Of a stretch of 56,592 bases of DNA, positions 46,528-54,533 are shown piece after piece; positions within the stretch are counted from its first letter, which is position 1; each line of letters begins with the position of its first letter. Origin of the DNA: Fimbriiglobus sp. (GTDB taxonomy: Bacteria; Planctomycetota; Planctomycetia; Gemmatales; Gemmataceae); assembly GCA_025362195.1 (NCBI GenBank), contig JANYHV010000354.1:1-56592 (forward strand). Direction: 5' to 3'. The translations under genes and the position numbers were made by a program. The notes under the pieces are model-generated. The model worked only from the letters and a program-made list of their open reading frames with translations, had not been told where the DNA came from and ran no database searches.

Positions 46528-47055
46528 ATGAGCGTCACCGGCAAACGGGTCGCGGTTCTGGTCGAGCAGCAGTACCAGGAGATGGAAGTCTGGTACCCCG
46601 TCTACCGCTTGCGCGAGGCCGGGTGCGTCGTCCGCCTCGTCGGCCCGGCGGCGGGCAAGACGTACGCCAGCAAGCTCGGCTACCCGGTCACGAGCGACAC
46701 CGCCGCGGGGGACGTGACGGCGGCCGACTTCGACGCGCTCGTGATCCCCGGCGGGTTCGCCCCGGACTACATCCGCCGCAGCGGGGCGATGTTGAAGCTC
46801 GTCCGCGACATCACTGCCGCCGGCAAGCCGACCGCCGCGATCTGTCACGGCCCGTGGGTGCTCTGTTCGACGCCGGCGCTGAAGGGCCGCAAGGTGACGT
46901 GCTACCACTCGATCAAGGACGACGTGACCAACGCCGGGGGCGAGTACGTCGACGCCGAAGTCGTCGCCGACGGGCACCTCATCACGAGCCGCACGCCCGA
47001 AGACTTGCCGGCGTTTATGAAGGCGATTCTGGCGGCGCTGGAGGCGCAAAAATGA
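46528..47055 (+). CDS. PfpI/DJ-1 family type-1 glutamine-amidotransferase-like protein, 175 aa
   Basis: The fold is that of the DJ-1/PfpI superfamily: VAVLVEQQYQEMEVWYPVYR at the N-terminus, a central DFDALVIPGGFAPDYIR, and the nucleophile elbow AAICHGPW with C106 and H107. These proteins act as cytosolic deglycase/glyoxalase-type stress enzymes or as intracellular proteases of the PfpI type; the activity here is not proven. AGGAG lies 8 nt before the ATG within the end of the kinase gene. Its TGA overlaps the ATG of the epimerase (ATGA), so kinase, PfpI-like protein and epimerase probably form an operon. Confidence 0.9.
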   Translation: MSVTGKRVAVLVEQQYQEMEVWYPVYRLREAGCVVRLVGPAAGKTYASKLGYPVTSDTAAGDVTAADFDALVIPGGFAPDYIRRSGAMLKLVRDITAAGKPTAAICHGPWVLCSTPALKGRKVTCYHSIKDDVTNAGGEYVDAEVVADGHLITSRTPEDLPAFMKAILAALEAQK

Positions 47056-47831
47056 CGACCGCCCCCGTTCTCGTCACCGGGTCCGCCGGGCGACTCGGCC
47101 GCGCCGCCGTGGCCGCGCTCCTCGAAGCCGGCGTCGCCGTCCGCGGCTTCGACCGGCTGCCGACGCCGGGGCTGGCGGACGCCGTCGTCGGCGAGTTGAC
47201 GGACGCGACGGCGGTGCGCCGGGCGGCCCGGGGCGTCCGCTGCGTGGTCCACCTCGCCGCCGCGCCGGACGACTTGCGCTACCCGCGGGGTGACTCCCCG
47301 CACGACGGCGACAACTTCCTGAGTCACCTCGTCCCGGCCAACGTCGTCGGGCTGTACCACGTCCTCGAAGCGTGCCGCCAGGAGGGCGTGAAGCGGGTCG
47401 TGTTGGCGTCGAGCGGGCAGGTCGTGGACGGGTACTTCGACGAGAACAGCCTGCCGGCGACGGTGACCGCGCTGCCGAAGCCACGCTACCTTTACGCCTG
47501 CACCAAGGTGCTGATGGAGGCGATGGGCGGGGTCTACGCCCGCGCCCACGGCCTCGACGTGCTGGCCGTGCGGCTCGGCTGGTGCCCGCGCGACGCCGGG
47601 CAGGTCGCGGAGATCGCCGCCGACCCGGACAACCAGGACGTGTTCCTCAGCCCGACCGACGCCGGCAGCTTTTTCGAGCGGGCCGTTAACGCGCCGTGGG
47701 CCGGGCACCACGTCGTGTACGCGACCAGCCGGCACCTGCACCGGCTCTGCTACGACCTCGGCCCGACGACCCGCCTCCTCGGCTGGTCGCCCCGGGAGAG
47801 TTGGCCGACCGGGGCCGACCCCGGCGAGTAG
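47052..47831 (+). CDS. NAD(P)-dependent epimerase/dehydratase (extended SDR), 259 aa
   Basis: The Rossmann start VLVTGSAGRLGRAAVAALLE gives the TGxxGxxG cofactor motif, VVHLAAAPDD follows at the end of strand 4, and LYACTKVLMEAM provides catalytic Y148 and K152 of the YxxxK type. Length is short for sugar epimerases, which points to one of the smaller SDR enzymes acting on nucleotide sugars or similar small molecules; substrate not assignable. The ATG overlaps the PfpI-like stop by 4 nt with GGAGG 7 nt upstream. It ends 3 bp before the convergent AsmA-like gene. Confidence 0.88.
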   Translation: MTTAPVLVTGSAGRLGRAAVAALLEAGVAVRGFDRLPTPGLADAVVGELTDATAVRRAARGVRCVVHLAAAPDDLRYPRGDSPHDGDNFLSHLVPANVVGLYHVLEACRQEGVKRVVLASSGQVVDGYFDENSLPATVTALPKPRYLYACTKVLMEAMGGVYARAHGLDVLAVRLGWCPRDAGQVAEIAADPDNQDVFLSPTDAGSFFERAVNAPWAGHHVVYATSRHLHRLCYDLGPTTRLLGWSPRESWPTGADPGE

Positions 47832-47834
47832 TCG

Positions 47835-50800
47835 TCACGGGGTGTTCACCGGGACGGGGACGTATTGGCCGACGAAGAAGCGGACGGCGTTCTCGCTGAG
47901 CAGGCCGGCCGCGTTCAACTGCACGGCCGGCCGCGACGTGCTGCCGCCGATGGTCAGCCGGACGACGCGGTTCGACAGGGCTTCGGTCACGCGGACGATC
48001 AGGCCGACGGGGATCGGGCCGATGGCCGGGATGTTGCGGGCGATCAGGCGGAAGACCGGCGACACGGGGCCGATCTGGTTCGTGTTGTACACGACGGCCA
48101 GGTCGAGCCGGCCGTCCAGGCCGACGGTGCCGTCGGCGAACAGCTTGGCCCCGGTGCCGGCCAGCGCGAGCCGTTCGATGCGGAGTTGGCCCGCACCGAG
48201 GCGGGCGAGTACGTCCCCGGACTCGAACCGGGTCAGGGCCTGGACCGGCGACAGGAACGGGCTGACGGTGCCGAGGACGGGGAGTTCGCGGACCGTCGTC
48301 TGGCCGAACCGGGCGGTCAGCGTGCCGGCCAAGTCGGACCGGGACTTCACGTCGGTGCCGGAGAAGTCGAACCGGCCGGTCGTCTTGCCGACGCCGTAGG
48401 CCGACGTGCCGAACCCGGCGGCCAGCGCGCCGACGTTCACGTCCACGAACTCGACCCGGCCCTCGACCCGGGCCGTGCGGTTGACCTGCACTTCGGCCCG
48501 CGTGGTGACCCGACCGCCGGCGACGGTTCCGGCCCCGTCGCGGACGATGAATTCGACGCCGACGCCGGGGGCGTAGGACCAGCGGTACGGCAGCCGTACC
48601 TCGCTCACTTCGACCCCGGACACCTTCGCGCGGGTGGCGGTGACGGTGCCGCCGCCGCGGAGCTGCCGGCCGATTGTCGAGCGGAAGGTCGCCGACACGC
48701 GGCCGGTGACGGCGTCGAAGCCGAGCGGCCCGGCCAGCCTTTCGGCGTCGGCGTTCTCCAGCGTGACCGCGGCGAAGCTCTTGCGGGGCTCGTCGAAATC
48801 GTACCGGACCCGGCCGCGGACCGTGCCCCCGGCGAACTGCCCGGACAGCCCCGGGGCTTCGACCCCTTGCGGCGTCAGGCGGATGTCGGAGGTCAGTTTC
48901 GACGCGGTGAAGTCGTCGTCGCCCCAGCCGAGGTCGCGCACCTCGATGCGGCCCGCCCCGGCCGGGCCGTCGGGGCTGAACCCGTACTTCAAAGTCAGCG
49001 TCACCTCGCCGCGGAGCGGTTCGAGGGCCGCCACCCGGAGCGCGCGGCCGAGGGTGTTCAGCCGCACGCGGTCGAGCCGCACCGTGCCCCCCGCGGGGTC
49101 GGCGTCCGGGGCCGGGTCGCCGAACAGGGGGTACGCGCCGTCCACGGCGACTTTGCCGCCGAGGGCGTCGGCCTTGAGGTCGTAGGTGATCGCCCCCGGC
49201 CGGTAGCCGACCTTGCCGGCGAGCTTGGTCGTCGGGACGCCCTGGACGACGAGTTGCGGGGCGTTCAAGTCGAGGTCGCCGGTCAACTTGGTCGCGTCGA
49301 AGTTGCGGACCGGCGGGATTGTCCCGGCGAACTTGCCGGCGACCTTGCCCTGGACGCTGACCGGCGATTTCGGGATGGCGGCGGTCAGCGTGCCGGCGTT
49401 CACGCCCCTGAAGCCGACGGCGAACGACCCGGGCTTGTCTCCGACGACCGGCACGGCCGCCTCGCCGGTGATGGTGCCGTCGTAAATGTCCACGTCGGCC
49501 TTCGTGAGCCGCGCGACGCCGTCCTTGAGGGCCAGGTCGATCTTGACGCGGTCGGCCTTCTGCCCGAACAGCGTGACGCCCGCCGAGGTCAACGTGCCGT
49601 TGGCGACGACGGCCTGGAGGGAGCCGAGTTGGTCGCCGGGGAGCTTGAAGTCGAACCGGCCCGAGACCCGACCGTCGGCCTTGTCGGCGTACCCGGGCAC
49701 GGCGGCGGCGACCTGGTTCAACGGAATGTCGGTCAGGGTCAAGTCGGCGGTCAACTCGGTCCGCGGCTCGATGCCGAACCGTGCCGTGCCGACGAAGCCG
49801 CCGGGCTTGCCGGTCGCGTCCGGCGGGAAGGTCGCCGAGAAGCGCGACAGGGTCAGCACGCCGTCCTTCAACTGCACGTCGGCGGTCACGTCGGTCAGGG
49901 TCAAGCCCTCGACTTGCAGGCTCGGCGTGCGGGCCTTGCCGGTGGCCCGGTAGGCGGCCAGCGACCCCGGGGCGTTGGTCGGGATTTCGGCCGCGACTTC
50001 GAGCGACAGCTTGCCGCCGAGCTTGACCGCCGACTGTACCTTGGCCCGCGTCAACAGGTCGGGGATGTCCACGTCGGTGAGCTTGAGGTTCGCGCGCACG
50101 TACTGCGTGGCCGGGGCCGGCGGGGCTTGCAGCAGCGTGACCAGGCTGACGATGTCCGGCCGCCGGAGCGGCAGGGCCGAGGTCGGCGGGTCGTCGAAGC
50201 GGAGCCGCTGGCCGTCGCCGCGGAGCAGGACTTCGACCTCGACTTTGCCGCCGAGCAGGGTGCCGACAATGACGGCGCGGCCCTTGCCCTGGGGCCGGAC
50301 CCGGTCGCCGTCAATCAGCAACGTGATGTCGCCCGCGCCGTCGAGCTTGCCGGTATCGACGCGCGCGGACAGGCCCCAGAGCGCCGGCGTCCGCTTCACG
50401 TCGAGGCCGGCGGCGCGGACGGCAAACGTCAGCCGCGCCGGCGTCGGCCCGAAGTCCATCGTCGCGTCGGCGGTGACCGTCCCGCCGGCCGTCGTCCCGC
50501 GCAGATTTTTGACCGTCAGCGTCGCGCCGTCCACGGTCACGAGGCCGCTGCAATCGGTCAGGTCCAAGTCGGCCGGGGCGACCTTCAAGTGCGTGCCGAC
50601 GGCGTCGAGTTCGACGTGCCACGACCACTCGCCGTTCGCCCCCAGCCCGACGCGGGCGGCGACGAGTGCCTGGCCGTCCACTTCGACCGTGGTCCAGGTC
50701 GTCGCCGGGATCATTGGGATCGCCTTGAGCTTCGCGGGGGTCAGGCCGATTCGCCCCACGGTGTCGGCGCGGACCGTGCCCGTCGCCCCATTGGCCGCCC

Positions 50801-51365
50801 AGTCGCCGGTAAGTTTCCAGTCGCCGTAGGCGTCATCGAGAACCGCGCCGGTGATGGCGAGCCTGCCGTCAGCTTCGGTCAGGGTCGCGGTGACGCCGGC
50901 GAGGTGGAAGTCGGGCCGGCCGTCTTGAAGGACGTGGACTTCCGCGCCCGTGACGCGAATCTCGGGCAGCGTGCCGCCCTTGCCGGCCGGCGGTTTCGGC
51001 AACGGGTCGAGGATTCTGCCGTCGCGGTCGAGGTGCAGGGTGACGCTCGCATCTTCCAGCGTGACGACTTCCGGTGTGCGCCCGGTGGCCAGGCGGTAGA
51101 CGGAAGCGTTGAGCCGCAGCAGCCCGGAGACTAAAGGGGTCGCCGGGTCGTGGCCCGGTACGGCGAATCTCACGGAGGTCGAGCCGTTGTCGGAATTCAA
51201 CGCCTCGACGCGCACGTCGGAGCCGAGCCGGGTTTTAAACTGCGCCGCCGCCAGGTCGCGGGCCGAGGCGCTGTGGAGGTAACCTTGCACGCCGACCAAG
51301 GCGACGCCGAGGAGGCCCAACAGCCCGATGAGAATCACGGCCAGAATGCGGACGACTTTTCGCAC
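47835..51365 (-). CDS. AsmA/TamB-like envelope protein, 1,176 aa
   Basis: One N-terminal membrane helix (ILAVILIGLLGLLGVALVGV) is followed by more than 1,100 residues of beta-strand-rich sequence with repeated short segments such as GTVTADATMDFGP and LTLSRFSATFPPD, the pattern of AsmA/TamB-family bridges thought to carry lipid between membranes. The C-terminus has the AsmA-type LAVVYNTNQIGPVSPVFR-like end. The start is probably the GTG at 51363-51365: GAGGTGG lies 5 nt upstream and the upstream alternative GTG (51401) falls within the transcription-terminator hairpin of the previous gene. The protein faces the periplasm. No outer-membrane partner is in the window. Confidence 0.82.
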   Translation of the reverse strand: MRKVVRILAVILIGLLGLLGVALVGVQGYLHSASARDLAAAQFKTRLGSDVRVEALNSDNGSTSVRFAVPGHDPATPLVSGLLRLNASVYRLATGRTPEVVTLEDASVTLHLDRDGRILDPLPKPPAGKGGTLPEIRVTGAEVHVLQDGRPDFHLAGVTATLTEADGRLAITGAVLDDAYGDWKLTGDWAANGATGTVRADTVGRIGLTPAKLKAIPMIPATTWTTVEVDGQALVAARVGLGANGEWSWHVELDAVGTHLKVAPADLDLTDCSGLVTVDGATLTVKNLRGTTAGGTVTADATMDFGPTPARLTFAVRAAGLDVKRTPALWGLSARVDTGKLDGAGDITLLIDGDRVRPQGKGRAVIVGTLLGGKVEVEVLLRGDGQRLRFDDPPTSALPLRRPDIVSLVTLLQAPPAPATQYVRANLKLTDVDIPDLLTRAKVQSAVKLGGKLSLEVAAEIPTNAPGSLAAYRATGKARTPSLQVEGLTLTDVTADVQLKDGVLTLSRFSATFPPDATGKPGGFVGTARFGIEPRTELTADLTLTDIPLNQVAAAVPGYADKADGRVSGRFDFKLPGDQLGSLQAVVANGTLTSAGVTLFGQKADRVKIDLALKDGVARLTKADVDIYDGTITGEAAVPVVGDKPGSFAVGFRGVNAGTLTAAIPKSPVSVQGKVAGKFAGTIPPVRNFDATKLTGDLDLNAPQLVVQGVPTTKLAGKVGYRPGAITYDLKADALGGKVAVDGAYPLFGDPAPDADPAGGTVRLDRVRLNTLGRALRVAALEPLRGEVTLTLKYGFSPDGPAGAGRIEVRDLGWGDDDFTASKLTSDIRLTPQGVEAPGLSGQFAGGTVRGRVRYDFDEPRKSFAAVTLENADAERLAGPLGFDAVTGRVSATFRSTIGRQLRGGGTVTATRAKVSGVEVSEVRLPYRWSYAPGVGVEFIVRDGAGTVAGGRVTTRAEVQVNRTARVEGRVEFVDVNVGALAAGFGTSAYGVGKTTGRFDFSGTDVKSRSDLAGTLTARFGQTTVRELPVLGTVSPFLSPVQALTRFESGDVLARLGAGQLRIERLALAGTGAKLFADGTVGLDGRLDLAVVYNTNQIGPVSPVFRLIARNIPAIGPIPVGLIVRVTEALSNRVVRLTIGGSTSRPAVQLNAAGLLSENAVRFFVGQYVPVPVNTP

Positions 51366-51389
51366 GACCACCTCGGGGGTGTTGAAACG

Positions 51390-51418
51390 ACAAACGGCCA
51401 CCGCGGGTGACCGTTTGT
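51390..51418 (-). terminator. Hairpin after the 152-aa gene, probable terminator
   Basis: Arms ACAAACGGCCACC (51390-51402) and its near-complement (51406-51418) pair at 12 of 13 positions around a 3-nt loop. It starts 32 nt after the stop of the 152-aa gene and 24 nt before the GTG of the AsmA-like gene. The T-tract on the minus strand is short, so efficiency is uncertain. Confidence 0.65.
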
Positions 51419-51450
51419 CTCGACTCGAACCGGGCCGCGACTTGAGCGAC

Positions 51451-51909
51451 TTACTTGCCGGTGGCCAGGAGGACAGCTTCGACGGCGGCGACGTTGTCGA
51501 GCTTGGTGTCGTCGGGTTCGACGGCGATGCCGCCCTCGCCCTCCATGCGGAGCAGGGCGTGCCGGTCTTCGATTTGGTGAACGGTGGGCAACTCCTGGAA
51601 GTCCCCCCTTAGGGCGCGCAAGGCAATCTTTTCTCGTTCGAGGTCGAGCGGATCGGTCGGGCCGGTGGACTTCGCCGCGAACCGTGCCCCGAACAGCTTG
51701 GTGAGAATCTTTTCGCCGCCGGCGATGATCGCCGAACTCATGGACGGCTGGACCGCGTCGGCCGTCGCCGCTTCGATTTCCCGCAGGCGTTCGTCGATGG
51801 CGCACGGGCCGCCGTCGAGGATCTTGACCAGCCGCGCCGGCAAGTCTTCCGCCGAAGTCGTCGGGGCGAGCGGGACGGGGAGGGCGGCTTGCGTGTTCTC
51901 GGTGACCAT
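51451..51909 (-). CDS. Hypothetical cytosolic protein, 152 aa, under a sigma-54 promoter
   Basis: The protein has no signal peptide or membrane segment. A Pro/Ala-rich start is followed by helical segments such as RLVKILDGGPCAIDERLREI and GGEKILTKLFGARFAAK and a charged C-terminus. I recognise no family. GGAGG lies 9 nt before the ATG at 51907-51909, and a -24/-12 element ends 34 nt further upstream of the ATG (predicted start 51943). A hairpin terminator follows its stop, so it forms a one-gene unit inside the stress-like cluster. Confidence 0.65.
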   Translation of the reverse strand: MVTENTQAALPVPLAPTTSAEDLPARLVKILDGGPCAIDERLREIEAATADAVQPSMSSAIIAGGEKILTKLFGARFAAKSTGPTDPLDLEREKIALRALRGDFQELPTVHQIEDRHALLRMEGEGGIAVEPDDTKLDNVAAVEAVLLATGK

Positions 51910-51952
51910 CGGATCAATCCTCCGGGTGTCGTCGTTTGACCGAGAAATGTTG

Positions 51953-51970
51953 ATGCATCTCTCGTGCCGT
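51953..51970 (-). promoter_or_regulatory. Sigma-54 (-24/-12) promoter of the 152-aa protein gene
   Basis: Minus-strand sequence ACGGCACGAGAGATGCAT: GGCACG matches the -24 block and ATGC the -12 block (one mismatch from TTGC), with GC at 51955-51956 and GG at 51967-51968 separated by exactly 10 nt. Predicted transcription start 51943 leaves a 34-nt leader to the ATG at 51909. Confidence 0.7.
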
Positions 51971-51998
51971 CTGAGGATACCGGAACGCCGGTCCGTGC

Positions 51999-53513
51999 TT
52001 ACTCGGCCTCCGCCAGGTTGCTCACCGCCGGCCCGTGCAGGCAGGTGCCCTTGGCGTCGAACCGCGACCCGTGGCACGGGCAATCCCAACTCGCCTCGCC
52101 GGGGTTCCAGCGGACGAGGCAGCCCATGTGCGGGCAGACCGCCGACAGGGTCGTGACCTCGCCGGCCGCGCTCTTCGACACGGCCAATTTGGTCAGCCCG
52201 CGGCGGACGATCGCGCCCTGCCCCGGGGGGATGTCGTCGGCACTCTTCACGTCCCCGCGGGTCAGCCAGTCGGTGTACTGCGCCGCCAGGTTGGCGTTCT
52301 CGGCGAGCAGGGTCTTGAGCGCCCCCGGCATGACCCGCGACGGCGAGTAGAGGGCGGCCGCCGCGCTCGGCCGGCCGGCGATCAGGTCGGGCAGGAGTTG
52401 CCCGGCGATGGTGCCGTGGGTCATGCCCATGCCCGAGTCGCCGGTGACGACGTACACGTTCGGGCCGTTCCACGGGGCCGGGCCGATGAGCGCGAGGCCG
52501 TCGGCCGTCTCGAACACCTGGCCCGACCAGTGGTGCCGCACCGCCCCGGCGTCGGGGTAGCGCTGGCGCGTCCACGCTTCGAGGTCGCGCCACCGGTCCG
52601 CCTGGTCGGCGGCCTGGCCGGTTTTGTGGTCCGCCCCGCCGACGACGGCCACGTCGAACGGGTCGCCCGGCCCGCCCGGCTGGAAGCGGACGTATTGGTA
52701 CGGGTCTTCGGTGTCCCAGACGATGGCGTCCTCGTAACTGCCCTTCGGGACTTCGAGCGTCACGACGTAGGTGGTGTACGCCCCGACCTTGGTGTGCAGG
52801 GTCGTGCCGCCCTCGAACGGGTTGTTCGCCGCGACCACGACCGCCTTGGCCGTGACCGTCAGGCCGTGCGTGGTGGTGACCGTGCACGCGTCGCCGCCGC
52901 GGACCTTTTCGACGACCGTCTCGACGTGCACCACGCCGCCGAGTTTGCGGACCGCGGCCGCCAGCCCGCGCAGGTACTTGATGGGGTGGAACCGGGCGTG
53001 GCCGTCGAACCGCAGGGCGTCCAGCGGTGGCGTGCCGGGGTACGCCATCGTCGTGCGGGTGTACGGAATGCCGAGCCGCTTCAACGCCCCGTCTTCGTCG
53101 TCGAGCACCTTCGGCCCGTCCGCCCCCGGCACGAGGTACGCCGGCACCCGGTGGAAGTCGCAGTCGATCCCCTCGGCGTCGGCGATTCGCTCGATGGCGT
53201 CCACCGCCGCCCGGTGGTCGGTGGCGGCCTGGCGGGCGTTGTCGTCCCCGCGGATCGAGGCGAGGTCGCCGAAGGTGTCGTCGGCGTGCCAGGTGAGTTG
53301 GGCCGTCGTCCGCTCGGTTTCGCCGGTAACGGCATGCGGCTTGGCGTCGAGGACGACGACCCGCTTGCCCTCCTTGGCCAACAGGTACGCGGTCGTCAGC
53401 CCGGCCATGCCGCTGCCGACGACGCACACGTCGCAGGTCGTGTCGGCCGGCAACCGCCCGTCGTCAGGGGCGGGGTCGGCGGGGCACCAGAGGGAGCGGG
53501 TGTCGGCGTTCAT
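51999..53513 (-). CDS. FAD-dependent oxidoreductase with C-terminal Rieske [2Fe-2S] domain (YhfW-like), 504 aa
   Basis: The N-terminal Rossmann motif GSGMAG at residues 33-38 follows VCVV and leads into a D-amino-acid-oxidase-type FAD domain (LTTAYLLAKEGKRVVVLDA and later PAPWNGPNVYVVTGDSGMGM). A Rieske domain closes the protein with CPHMGC (C460 and H462) and CPCH (C478 and H481) as the four cluster ligands. B. subtilis YhfW has the same layout. The reaction is unknown; electron transfer from an amine or similar substrate to an acceptor is inferred. The ATG at 53513 gives the Rossmann start at the right place, but its upstream ribosome-binding site is weak and no -24/-12 element is seen between it and the terminator at 53554-53585. 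Confidence 0.88.
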   Translation of the reverse strand: MNADTRSLWCPADPAPDDGRLPADTTCDVCVVGSGMAGLTTAYLLAKEGKRVVVLDAKPHAVTGETERTTAQLTWHADDTFGDLASIRGDDNARQAATDHRAAVDAIERIADAEGIDCDFHRVPAYLVPGADGPKVLDDEDGALKRLGIPYTRTTMAYPGTPPLDALRFDGHARFHPIKYLRGLAAAVRKLGGVVHVETVVEKVRGGDACTVTTTHGLTVTAKAVVVAANNPFEGGTTLHTKVGAYTTYVVTLEVPKGSYEDAIVWDTEDPYQYVRFQPGGPGDPFDVAVVGGADHKTGQAADQADRWRDLEAWTRQRYPDAGAVRHHWSGQVFETADGLALIGPAPWNGPNVYVVTGDSGMGMTHGTIAGQLLPDLIAGRPSAAAALYSPSRVMPGALKTLLAENANLAAQYTDWLTRGDVKSADDIPPGQGAIVRRGLTKLAVSKSAAGEVTTLSAVCPHMGCLVRWNPGEASWDCPCHGSRFDAKGTCLHGPAVSNLAEAE

Positions 53514-53553
53514 GGCGACTTCTTCGAGGAGAATGGGGTGCGACGGGGACGCG

Positions 53554-53585
53554 AAAAAAGCCGCCCGAACTGGTTTCGGGCGGCT
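53554..53585 (-). terminator. Rho-independent terminator of the TIGR03067-like gene
   Basis: On the minus strand a perfect 11-bp stem (AGCCGCCCGAA and its complement, 53559-53569 with 53575-53585) closes a 5-nt loop and is followed by six T residues (A run 53554-53559, the last of which pairs in the stem). It lies 20 nt after the stop of the 200-residue protein gene at 53606. Confidence 0.9.
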
Positions 53586-53605
53586 CGTGAAGCACACGCT
53601 TCGGG

Positions 53606-54208
53606 TTACTTGGCCGGGGCAGCGCCTTCGCGCTTGAGGACGATGCTGCAGTACGACTTGGCCGTCGGGTTGCCGCCGGTCGCGGCCGCCTCGCGGTCCG
53701 CGCCGGGCCGGCCGCCGTCAACGGCCGGCGTCGCGTCGGCCCCGCGGCCGCCGGCACCCCGGGCGTCGTCGTGGATGCACACGGCGAGGAAGTCGCTGGT
53801 CATCACGTACACGCCCGACTTCGCGCCGCCCGCCGCCGGGTCGCGGCCGGCGGTGTCGGCCGGTTTGCCGGCTTCAGCGGGCTGGGTACCGGTCGCGTTC
53901 TGCTCCATGACTTTGATCGTCCCGTTCTGGCCGAACACGACTTTCAGGGTCATGGCCGGCTTGCCGTCCTTGGCCGTACACGTGATCGTGTTGCCTTCGC
54001 ACTTCACGGTCATGTTCTTGGCTTCCGGCATCGGCTGGCCGTTCTTTTCCAGGCAGACGATGGTCCACTGGCCGTCGAGCGCCTTGTCCGCCGGAGCGGC
54101 GCGGTCTTGCGGCTGGCGGTCCGCCGGCGGCGCGGCGGGGGTCGCCGGGGCGGCGGGCGGTTGCAGGGCGACGAGGGCGAGCACGCTGGTCATCACGAGG
54201 GTGTTCAT
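53606..54208 (-). CDS. Secreted protein with TIGR03067-like domain, 200 aa, under a sigma-54 promoter
   Basis: The ATG at 54206-54208 (GGAG 7 nt upstream) opens a signal peptide, MNTLVMTSVLALVALQPPAA. The next part, with LDGQWTIVCLEKNGQPMPEA, matches the TIGR03067-type domain common in planctomycetes, with strands ITCTAKDGKPAMTLKVVFGQ. A Gly/Ala/Asp-rich low-complexity tail contains a short cysteine motif (VCIHDD) and ends in a charged segment. Its own -24/-12 promoter (54301-54318) and intrinsic terminator make it a one-gene unit. Function unknown; envelope or stress association is inferred from export and neighbours. Confidence 0.78.
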   Translation of the reverse strand: MNTLVMTSVLALVALQPPAAPATPAAPPADRQPQDRAAPADKALDGQWTIVCLEKNGQPMPEAKNMTVKCEGNTITCTAKDGKPAMTLKVVFGQNGTIKVMEQNATGTQPAEAGKPADTAGRDPAAGGAKSGVYVMTSDFLAVCIHDDARGAGGRGADATPAVDGGRPGADREAAATGGNPTAKSYCSIVLKREGAAPAK

Positions 54209-54240
54209 CTTGGACTCCGAAGTCTGAACGGGTGAAGCGA

Positions 54241-54290
54241 TCCGGCCTGAGACCCTCGGCCGGAAGGAGGAGTCGCCGGCTGGCGGCGAC
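54241..54290 (-). promoter_or_regulatory. Two hairpins in the 5' leader of the TIGR03067-like gene
   Basis: The leader after the predicted start (54291) contains two inverted repeats on the minus strand: GTCGCCGCCAGCCGGCGAC at 54272-54290, and 7-bp arms TCCGGCC/GGCCGGA at 54241-54264. A hairpin right at the 5' end could shield the transcript from decay. The effect is not shown. Confidence 0.4.
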
Positions 54291-54300
54291 GGCAAACCCG

Positions 54301-54318
54301 TTGCAACGATTGTGCCAA
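54301..54318 (-). promoter_or_regulatory. Sigma-54 (-24/-12) promoter of the TIGR03067-like gene
   Basis: Minus-strand sequence TTGGCACAATCGTTGCAA has TTGGCAC and TTGCAA, the best consensus agreement together with the 6456 site, with GC at 54303-54304 and GG at 54315-54316 separated by exactly 10 nt. Predicted start about 54291, leaving a leader of about 82 nt to the ATG at 54208. Confidence 0.85.
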
Positions 54319-54341
54319 GGGTACGGGTCGCCCGGGCCGAA

Positions 54342-54518
54342 TTATTGTTTCGTCGGCGGCCGCCGAACGGGAGCCTTCCGAGCTTTCGGCTTCTGGTCGA
54401 GACCGACCTCCTCCGATGCATCGGCCTCGTCTTCCGGCCCGCCTTCGGTCGGCTCCTTGACGGTCGCCCGCGGCAAGTCTTTGTCGGGGTCGGCGGACTT
54501 CTTCTCGGGTTTCTTCAT
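54342..54518 (-). CDS. Small, highly charged disordered protein, 58 aa
   Basis: A short protein that starts MKKPEKKSADPDKDLPRATV, rich in Lys, Glu, Asp and Pro with a basic end and no hydrophobic core. AGGA lies 5 nt before the ATG at 54516-54518, and the gene starts 15 bp after the DUF2892-SRPBCC gene on the same strand, so it is cotranscribed behind that gene's sigma-54 element. It is similar in character and in the DP-KDLP segment to the 73-residue protein at 2980-3201. Function unknown; a hydrophilin-like protective role is only a suggestion. Confidence 0.6.
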   Translation of the reverse strand: MKKPEKKSADPDKDLPRATVKEPTEGGPEDEADASEEVGLDQKPKARKAPVRRPPTKQ

Positions 54519-54533
54519 GGCGGTCCTATCGGG

